Shown here in pieces: positions 58,798-64,000 of a stretch of DNA of 64,000 nt. The stretch covers positions 143,798,859-143,862,858 of the forward strand of contig CM060171.1 in NCBI GenBank assembly GCA_030549775.1. Reading direction: 5' to 3'. The stretch is from Tamarix chinensis. Lineage: Eukaryota > Streptophyta > Magnoliopsida > Caryophyllales > Tamaricaceae. Both the position numbers and the translations under genes were made by a program. Position 1 is the first letter of the stretch; each line of letters begins with the position of its first letter. Under the pieces are notes generated by a model. It did no database searches and had not been told where the DNA came from. It saw only the letters and a program-made list of their open reading frames with translations.

Positions 58798-61041
58798 TGT
58801 AACAAATCTATTTTTCACTACCTAAAAAAATAATTTTTAAATAGAGATTTATATAAGAAAAATATAAAATTGGGGTGTCACCGCCGTATCTAACATAAAA
58901 TACATGTTTACTATGTGTCTTGTGCCGTAAATAAGGCTAAAACTTAACTTATATAAACTTAATATATAAGGACAACCCTCAAGAGATGATAAAAAAATAC
59001 GTGACGTGTTAGTGTGCGTACAAAACTATTACATCACTAGTATCCATAAACATTATATGCTATTAATCAATCGCTAATACACACAATAAGAACTAGAATT
59101 TAAAGGGAGAATGGGGTATAAAACTTAGAGTTTTAAATATCCAACAAGTGACAAAATGTTCCCCTTCATAGGAAGAAATAACTCTGCATCAAGTAGCCTA
59201 ACACTCAAGTTAACCACCCTGAGCAAAGTCAACTAGTAGCCGAAATCAAAATATAATTGATCATCAATCTTTAGAAAACATCATGTGCTCGTCTAAATAA
59301 AAGTTGAGGTTGTTATTGTTACCAAAAAATAAAGGCAACATTATAATGATCAAGTACTTGTATATCAAATTTACTCTCATACATGGAATGACTCATGTTG
59401 CACATAGGGTCATGTTATCATACGACTTACACAACGAGCTTGAAATCATACTTACATGGCATAATAATAACATAACCCAACTCATGTATCTTAAAATAAA
59501 AGTCATTCAACAACCATAAATATTCTCAAAGGAAATAGGCCACCCAAGACATCTTTGCCAATGTAACACCATGATATACGTCACACACCACATATAACCA
59601 ACCATCCAATGGCTTATTAAAACACAAAGGTGACTCTCCCACCACACATGGACATCGATGCCAATAAGGCACCATAGGCACGATCTATAATATTCCACTT
59701 TAAACCATATTCTTGAATTCAATTATCTAAGGTCAAAGTTTAAAAAAAAAATTGAATTCAAACACTAAGGTCAAGACATGGTCAAACCCCTAGGGTTGAA
59801 CCCCCCAAAATACTCAAAATTGTCTATGGAGGCCAGTGACTAATATAGGAACTAAAGAAAATCCAAACAAATACCATAGACAAATGCGTCAACCAGTATT
59901 AGAATACTAGTGGAGTGGTTAAGCCTCAAACCATTAAACTAATGGCAAGTCAAGACCAGAAACTTGTGCATACTAGTTAAACAATGAAGTGGTAGGCCCA
60001 AACTAATGGACTAGTATAATGCTCCAAGTTGTATGGTAGATAGTGGAGGCTTAAAATGATTAATATGACTAATTATATAAATAAGTTGCACATTTATTTT
60101 AGAAATCCATCATTAAATAACTCTATAGTTAAATATATTTGGCTTGGAGCAATCTAAGGCTGGATGATTTAAGTTTTTCGAAAAACATATGAGTGAAGAC
60201 AAAGTATACTAGAAAGAGCTCATATTTATCTATGTATCTAGTTGTTAATCTTGAAAATGTTCTAAGTAACTATTTTTGGTTAGCGTGGGATCATGTTGTT
60301 ATAACTATTTCCACCAAAGGATTGGTTTTTGCCACTATTAATGGGTTGGTTTCATTAAAAGGCCCACAAACCTATAGTAAAACGCAACTCACACATTTCT
60401 AGCTCGAATTAAACACACCTAAACATGGTTACATGGTATCAAACCATCTAGAATCATGTTCAAACTTGATCAACACATGAATCATGCTTGAAAACTCAAA
60501 TGCAAATGATATCATGCTTCAAAACCATTAAAAAAACTTAGTCATCCAAAAGTGACCTAGGCATATCAATACATGCTTATACATCGCATGTAATATATGA
60601 TACCTTGTACAAAAACCACAAAAAACATAATGTAAATCATATCATGCTCAAGCCAACTCCAGACCTAACAAAAATAAGAGGTCAAGCCTCATATGACACA
60701 TGCTACTCATCTAAACACATAGATATATGACAAATCATGCTCGTACTCTTTCACACTTAAAAATTTTAAACCACATACAATGCAAAATAATAATAATAAT
60801 AATAACACACACATGCTAGCACTCATGCACCAAACCATATTATAAAATTAGGCTTGATTTACCTAGCTTCCAAAGCTTTCCTAATACGAAGAAAGAAAAA
60901 AAATATTAGCTTGAGGGCTCTATACCCGAAGCTTCTTGATTATCTTTACCATATAAGAGCTTAAATCAATAAAGAATCCTTTTAAACAACGTAATAATCT
61001 CTGATAGACTTAGAAAATTAAATAAAATCACACTTAACCTT
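58798..61041 (-). mobile_element. LTR-derived fragment 'I', reverse orientation
   Basis: At 58798 TGTAACAAATC begins a sequence that, after GGGGTGTCACCGCCGTATC, reads like the reversed 3' end of the long LTRs (compare TTACCGCCACACTTGG near 19240). LTR J interrupts it at 61042 and it presumably continues beyond the right edge. No coding region is visible in this part. Confidence 0.5.
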
Positions 61042-63395
61042 TGTAACACCTCAAATTTTATTACCAAAATTTTTTTTAGTAGAAGTATAATATCAAAATA
61101 GCTGAATGTTACCACCGTAATTAATGTAGTTTTGTCTTATCATACCATTCTTATATCAATCATAAGGCAAAATAATTAGAATGTAAACATGATAATTAGA
61201 AAGCAAGAGAAACTTCATAATATGAATAAATTTGGATATTAACTCAGAGTATAATATCCAAAAATATAGATAAAAGGGATATCGTGGATCTGCAAGTCTA
61301 AAAAGGTATCTGTATAAATTATCATCGGAATAACATAACTCTATGCCTAAAAATTCTAATACAGGAAATTACTCCAGCCTATATAAATCAGCATAAGCTG
61401 CAAAATCATCCAACAGGTCCTCATTGACATACACACGAATATCTGGATCATCTTCTTGTGGGAATGAGGAACATCCATGAAAACGATGGTCAATGCAATA
61501 TATACTGAGTAAGGTGATAGTACAATTGAGTAAGGGGTACAAATAATTACATGCATTCACAGTGGAAAGTAAGCACAAATATGAGATACATAAAACAATA
61601 CAAGGCAATTATTGTTTCATATCTCATTGTTAGATATAGAATTATTCAATATTTTATTTAAGTTGAGTTTAGGGACCCCACAATTTTTAAATCGGTGGAA
61701 CAATCTGAAGCATCTTTCAAGAACAAAACACCTGAACTAGTATTATCGTCCGATGGAACATGCCCAAGACCTCTCAGGAAAACACACACTTGCGCTATTA
61801 TTCTTAAATTGGTGGAAATATCTACAACGTCTCTCAGGGACAACACACCTAAGCCATTATGATCATCTGGTGAAACAGACCCAATACCTCGATCATAGCT
61901 CATGTAATCTTCCATTTTAAATAATTAATGCCATATCCATTTATTACCTATCTCAAATCATATTATCATTCATGTTGAGTTTAAGTCCCCATTATTATTA
62001 ATCCGATGGAGCAGATTAATGCACCTCTCAAGAAAATATACACCTAAGCTATTATTATCATTTAGTGGAATATACCCATAAAATACCTTGACCTGAATTA
62101 TGTGATTTTTCACTTTAAATGATTAATGTCTTATTCATAATAAATTTGATAGGTTCAAAACATAGTTAAATCAATTAAATTACGATCACATAGATAATAA
62201 GGTCGTTCTCAAGGGTTAAGATCCATATTCTTTATAGGAAACCTAAATTCACTTCTTAGGCATAACTTCTCCTCTATTGCTCTTTTATCCATCAAATTTA
62301 TCATCTCTTTCTCGAATATTATTATTATTAACATACCAAAAATTCAAGGCCTAAATCTAATGTCTTACACATGTAATAATAACCCTACCTCAAAAGTTAC
62401 TATTCATGATGCTTACAAAACCCTAATTTTATAGGTACATCATATCTTTTCCCATAAGGCTCATATGACTACCAAATTCAATATAAATTCCTAAAACCCC
62501 AATATTAACAACATATCTAAAATTCATGGTATAAATATCATGTTTCACACATGTGATAATAACATCCCTATTTTAGGGTTACCATTTCTAAATTTAGTCA
62601 TTTTCTCATTTTGTGAGACCTATGCCACTTATGAATACTCCAAAATTGTCATACGGCCTCCTTAGCATATTTTAAATCATCTAACATATTAAAATAACAT
62701 AATTTTCATATTAAACCCATACTGACCGAGATGCCCTTAAAGATAACTAAATGCCTTTATTTCACAAAAAAAATTTACATATCTGGTATCATTAATTCCA
62801 AATCCACCATCTATCAATATGAATCTTATATGTAATCATTTTTCCACTTATCATACTTTATTAATATCTTAATACAACCACATATCACCTTAATCCTATT
62901 GAGGTTTTTCATATAAAATATTATCGTAATGATATCACATGCTTTTTGGCTTACTCATTTCTCATCATATGATAATATATTTTCATATCATAGAATTAAC
63001 AACATTAATTTATCAACATAACAATAAAAACAACAAAATGATAATACATATTGTCAAACACAACACTTAGCACAAAAATACTAGACTACGACCAATATCC
63101 TTACAGAAAAAACATCGGTCTCTAAGCACATATACTAACTCGTCTTCTCTGAAACTTCTAGTAAATAACCTAAGAAACAATAATAATAAAAAAGAGCATT
63201 GGAACTTAATGATATATTTAAGGAAGAGTTAAGGTAAATAATAGAGAATGAAGTGAGAAAAACCAAACCAACACAAGGTAAGGATTTCGATGCAACAAAG
63301 GAAGGGGCAATGGTTGAAGTTATTGAAGCAAGGAAGATGACAACAATTAGCTTGTTTGAAGGTTGGGGGTGAGGACTAGTGGTTTTGGTCGAAGA
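61042..63395 (-). mobile_element. Long LTR 'J', reverse orientation, partial
   Basis: It starts on the plus strand with TGTAACACCTCAAATTTTATTACC and TTACCACCGTAATT, the reversed 3' end of the family. It contains the reversed ACCTTACTCAGTA block (61505-61520), the reversed GGTGGA...TATTAT array (61670-62070), and a purine-rich stretch at 63180-63390 matching a reversed CT-rich leader. LTR K interrupts it. The short minus-strand frames at 61356-61915 overlap the conserved LTR blocks and are not treated as genes. Confidence 0.6.
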
Positions 63396-64000
63396 TGAAA
63401 TACCCCAAAACCCTAATTTAAGAAATCATGGCCAAATAAGGGATTATTAGGAAATTAATTAAATAAAATACTCTTATTAAATAAAAGGAAATTAATTAGG
63501 GCAAATCAAGAAGAAATTTATAAGTGTTTTAAATAGGAAGAATTTTGGTATTTTAAGCTAATTAAGGATTTCATTTTGGAAATTAATTAAATAAATTATT
63601 TTATTTAAAGTAAGAAGGATAAAATAGTTCAAATTAATATAAACTTTATAAATAAGCTAATTGGAGAAAATTAGAGTGTTTTGTTAATTAAAATGGAATT
63701 TAAGAAAATTCTTCCAAAAGTCCCTAAATTAACCTAAAAAAAGAATTTAATTATTATTTTAATATTTATATTTTATTAAACATCCCAAATTATACTAATT
63801 AAGCCAACCACCATTTTTCCTTTTCCTCCTTTTTTCCTTTTCTTTCCTTTCCTTCTCTTCCTTGTTTTTTTCTTCCTCCTTGACTTGGGCCGGCCTGCAG
63901 GCCCAACTCCCCTCCCCTGCACGGCCCAGCCTCCCGCGCCACTCCTCCCCCTCTCCCGGCCGATTCGACCTTTCTTTTCTCTCCTTTTTCTTTTCCCCTG
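63396..64000 (+). mobile_element. Long LTR 'K', 5' part, runs off the right edge
   Basis: It starts TGAAATACCCCAAAACCCTAATTTAAG, very like the start of LTR A, followed by the AT-rich segment and a CT-rich leader from about 63810. It is inserted in the purine-rich part of J, repeating the pattern seen with LTR C in D. Confidence 0.75.

Noticed and set aside
61356..61608. Overlapping 66- and 79-codon minus-strand frames
   Set aside because: They overlap the conserved LTR block around ACCTTACTCAGTA and CTCATTCCCAC in LTR J. Conservation is better explained by the LTR than by a protein.
1..64000. CRISPR array, tRNA genes, bacterial-type operons or integrated virus
   Set aside because: Tandem arrays here lack spacer/repeat structure of CRISPR. 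No cloverleaf gene was recognised by eye. The gene structure and transposons are plant-type, and no viral replication or coat-protein gene was recognised.

Overview
This window looks like nuclear DNA of a flowering plant. It holds one spliced gene with plant-type introns, several plant transposon groups (Ty1/copia, long-LTR retrotransposons, Helitrons, a hAT-type element and a Cassandra-type TRIM), AT-rich spacers and long triplet microsatellites. No species-level call is possible. No tRNA gene, CRISPR array or bacterial-type operon was seen.

Left part (1-17.7 kb): the 5' third of a minus-strand gene for a PATROL1-like protein (DUF810 / Munc13-homology family). Eight coding exons can be joined in frame from a start codon at 17409 to the end of exon 8 at 3859: 1140 nt, 380 codons. 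The rest of the gene lies beyond the left edge. Intron 4 has a GC-AG boundary and is about 10.3 kb long because a Ty1/copia element (6934-16320, target duplication AAAAT) landed 9 nt downstream of the GC splice donor, antisense to the gene. That element carries an 839-bp hAT-type element (10705-11543, 8-bp duplication) in its pol region and a 3.6-kb non-autonomous Helitron (12460-16078) in its 3' LTR.

Middle part (18.0-41.4 kb): a diverged 21-bp minisatellite, then a nested block of long LTRs from one family type (start TGAAATACCCC or TGTAATACCCC, end GGGGTATTACA or GGGGTGTTACA). The nesting is E (18804-41000, plus) containing D (19159-37668, minus), containing C (20148-33521, plus), containing solo LTRs A (21473-26474, duplication CATGC) and B (26506-30411, duplication ACCAC). 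Removing each insert restores a continuous LTR. The plus-strand copies share a CT-rich leader, ATT-rich tracts, a 62-nt segment bounded by AG and GT, arrays of a CCACCGG...ATAATAGTGG motif, a 17-bp palindrome, and a hairpin near the 3' end. These are retroelement features, not host genes.

Right part (41.4-64 kb): more transposon-derived DNA. It contains a solo LTR F (45506-48800, duplication CTTAT/CTTGT), a decayed minus-strand Helitron Rep/helicase coding region (49.1-53.2 kb), a complete Cassandra-type TRIM with 5S-rRNA-like LTRs (54436-55194), AT-rich spacer, and three more LTR fragments (I, J and K) that run off the right edge. Apart from the PATROL1-like gene I see no convincing host protein gene. 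The many short open frames are low-complexity or chance.
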